Positions 6,361 to 7,511 of a DNA stretch of 7,511 nucleotides are shown here, piece after piece. Location of the stretch: NCBI GenBank assembly GCA_027070475.1, contig JALXDT010000074.1:1-7511 (forward strand), given 5' to 3'. Within the stretch, counting starts at the first letter, position 1. Each line of letters opens with the position of its first letter. Both the position numbers and the translations under genes were made by a program. Origin of the DNA: Candidatus Aminicenantota bacterium (GTDB lineage: Bacteria > Acidobacteriota > Aminicenantia > JAMOAD01). Under the pieces are notes generated by a model. That model did no database searches, was not told where the DNA came from, and saw nothing but the letters and a program-made list of their open reading frames with translations.

Positions 6361-7511
6361 TTATTTTTTAAAAAATGGGAAAAGTTTTTTGGTAGGTCTG
6401 GTAAGTTTATTGTAAAGAGAATTTATTTTTTCATCATTTGGAAATTTCTGAATAGCTTTTTCAAGAAGAGCTATTGCCCTACTTTTAAGCCCTTCCTCTT
6501 CATAAAGTTTTGCAAGGTAAAAGTAAGGTTCAGCATACCACTTGTTTAAAGAAATAGCTTTTAAAAAATTTTCTTCTGCTGCTTTTTTATAATGATCAAT
6601 CTTTGATTGGCCCAAAGCAAGAACAAAGTATGCCTCATAATTATCTGTTTTAACATAGTTAATAACACTTTCTAAAAGAGAAACAGCTTGCTGATACGCC
6701 TTTTGTTTAAAAAGAAATTTTGCTCTCTGTATTGTCTGTTTGACTAATTTTTCATGATCCACTGCTTTATCCTCTTCTTCCTTAAGCTCAACTCTTAGTT
6801 GATTTGCCTTGTTAATTGCATCAAAAACTGTTTCAACCTTTCTTTTTATTTCTTCCGAAATATTAGATGGAAGTCTATCGGGATGAAATTTTTTCACAAG
6901 TTCCAAATACTTTTTCTTTCTTTTTTCTGGAGCCTTGGGTAATATTTTTGAATATTCTTCACTTTCTGCTAAAAGATAAAGATCATTCAATTCTGATAAG
7001 AAATCCTCAGATACTAACTCTTCCTCTTTTTTTTCTTTTTTATCTTCTTGTTCTACTTTAACAAAACCAAAAATATAGAGCTTAAAAAGAATTCGTAAAG
7101 AATTTTCTCCATGTTTTTTTATTATTTCTTCACTTTTTTTTGGGGCATCTAAAAAGGATAGAAGTTCTCTTTCCTTTTTAGTTAAGAATAAATTAAATCT
7201 CTCATCTCCCTTCGTTTTAATAATCTCTCCTTGAAAAAGCTCCTTTATTTCCTGATTAATTTCCCCAAACTCAATTGCTTCCAACAAGATTTCTATTAAA
7301 GGTACATTAATCAATGAATCAGGAGGAAGTTTTATTTTCTTTTTTATAAACTTATAATCTAAATTATCTTCATAAATTAATGCTGATGATATTTTTTTTA
7401 ATTGATACTTTAAAGCAGTAAGTAGCTGTGTTGGTGTTATAATACCTTCTTGAACTAACTTCCTTCCTAATTTTTCCCCTTTAGAGAGAGCATTATTTAT
7501 ATATTGATGCA
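6361..7511 (-). CDS. DUF4388-like / divergent J-domain / TPR protein, 5' end beyond window
   Basis: 382 residues are visible and the frame stays open to the right edge, so the N-terminus is missing. The TTG at 7312-7314 is only an internal codon: bases 7315-7509 read through in frame with protein-like content. From the N-terminus: LGRKLVQEGIITPTQL (about 7470-7423) resembles the segment following the PATAN-like region in DUF4388 proteins; a region with LTKKERELLSFLD and LYIFGFVKV (about 7185-7045) looks winged-helix-like; then a charged Glu/Lys linker; a divergent J-domain (about 6972-6790) with helix II KKYLELVKKF, an intact HPD (6877-6885) and helix III near FDAINKANQL; and three TPRs (about 6741-6409), e.g. 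AEPYFYLAKLYEEEG. J-domains stimulate DnaK-type ATPases through HPD, but no dnaK is seen here. It is convergent with the kinase gene, which also carries TPRs. Probably cytoplasmic scaffold or signalling; no specific function can be assigned. Confidence 0.85.
   Translation of the reverse strand, partial: HQYINNALSKGEKLGRKLVQEGIITPTQLLTALKYQLKKISSALIYEDNLDYKFIKKKIKLPPDSLINVPLIEILLEAIEFGEINQEIKELFQGEIIKTKGDERFNLFLTKKERELLSFLDAPKKSEEIIKKHGENSLRILFKLYIFGFVKVEQEDKKEKKEEELVSEDFLSELNDLYLLAESEEYSKILPKAPEKRKKKYLELVKKFHPDRLPSNISEEIKRKVETVFDAINKANQLRVELKEEEDKAVDHEKLVKQTIQRAKFLFKQKAYQQAVSLLESVINYVKTDNYEAYFVLALGQSKIDHYKKAAEENFLKAISLNKWYAEPYFYLAKLYEEEGLKSRAIALLEKAIQKFPNDEKINSLYNKLTRPTKKLFPFFKK

Noticed and set aside
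6357..6376. AT-only palindrome ATTTTTTAAAAAAT at the convergent junction as a bidirectional terminator.
   Set aside because: There is no loop and no GC stem, so no stable hairpin; T and A runs are frequent here.
6867..7061. A 64-codon plus-strand frame inside the J/TPR gene.
   Set aside because: It is antisense to the linker and J-domain coding sequence; its Phe/Leu-rich content mirrors Lys/Glu codons, and there is no ribosome site.
1..7511. Search for CRISPR arrays, tRNA/rRNA genes, insertion sequences, attachment sites and origin boxes.
   Set aside because: No direct-repeat/spacer pattern, no cloverleaf, no transposase motif and no terminal inverted repeats were found; the window is almost fully occupied by intact coding sequence.

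Overview
The window comes from a low-GC (clearly AT-rich by eye), probably anaerobic bacterium. The genes use strong AGGAGG-type ribosome sites, are tightly packed with 4-bp and 11-bp overlaps, and encode ferredoxin-dependent 2-oxoacid metabolism plus butyrate kinase, the pattern of an organism that ferments amino acids or peptides or otherwise lives anaerobically. The lineage cannot be fixed from this sequence. The Hanks-type kinase and the DUF4388-like/J-domain/TPR protein favour a bacterium rich in signalling genes over an archaeon.

Layout. Bases 1-770 (minus strand) hold the first 256 codons of a butyrate kinase gene that runs off the left edge. Bases 771-1084 are a divergent control region. 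It carries a recognisable promoter for each direction and an 8-bp inverted repeat that covers the -35 box of the rightward promoter. Bases 1085-4003 are a compact four-gene operon, gamma-delta-alpha-beta, for a four-subunit 2-oxoacid:ferredoxin oxidoreductase (pyruvate/2-oxoisovalerate family). Its alpha subunit looks more VOR-like than POR-like to me. Bases 3993-6356 encode a 787-residue membrane-anchored Ser/Thr protein kinase whose gene begins inside the beta-subunit gene. Bases 6361-7511 (minus strand, convergent, 4-bp gap) hold a protein with a divergent J-domain and TPRs. Its reading frame stays open to the right edge, so its N-terminus is outside the window.

How they may work together. 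The oxidoreductase turns a 2-oxoacid plus CoA into acyl-CoA, CO2 and reduced ferredoxin. If the substrate is branched-chain, the acyl-CoA could be converted by a phosphotransacylase (not in the window) and the divergent butyrate kinase into the free acid plus ATP. The kinase, translationally linked to the beta subunit, is the most unusual part. It has an N-terminal membrane anchor, then a very regular solenoid of 25 units of 13 residues, two ordinary TPRs, and a complete kinase domain at the C-terminus. A role in sensing or regulating the metabolic operon is an inference from gene order only.
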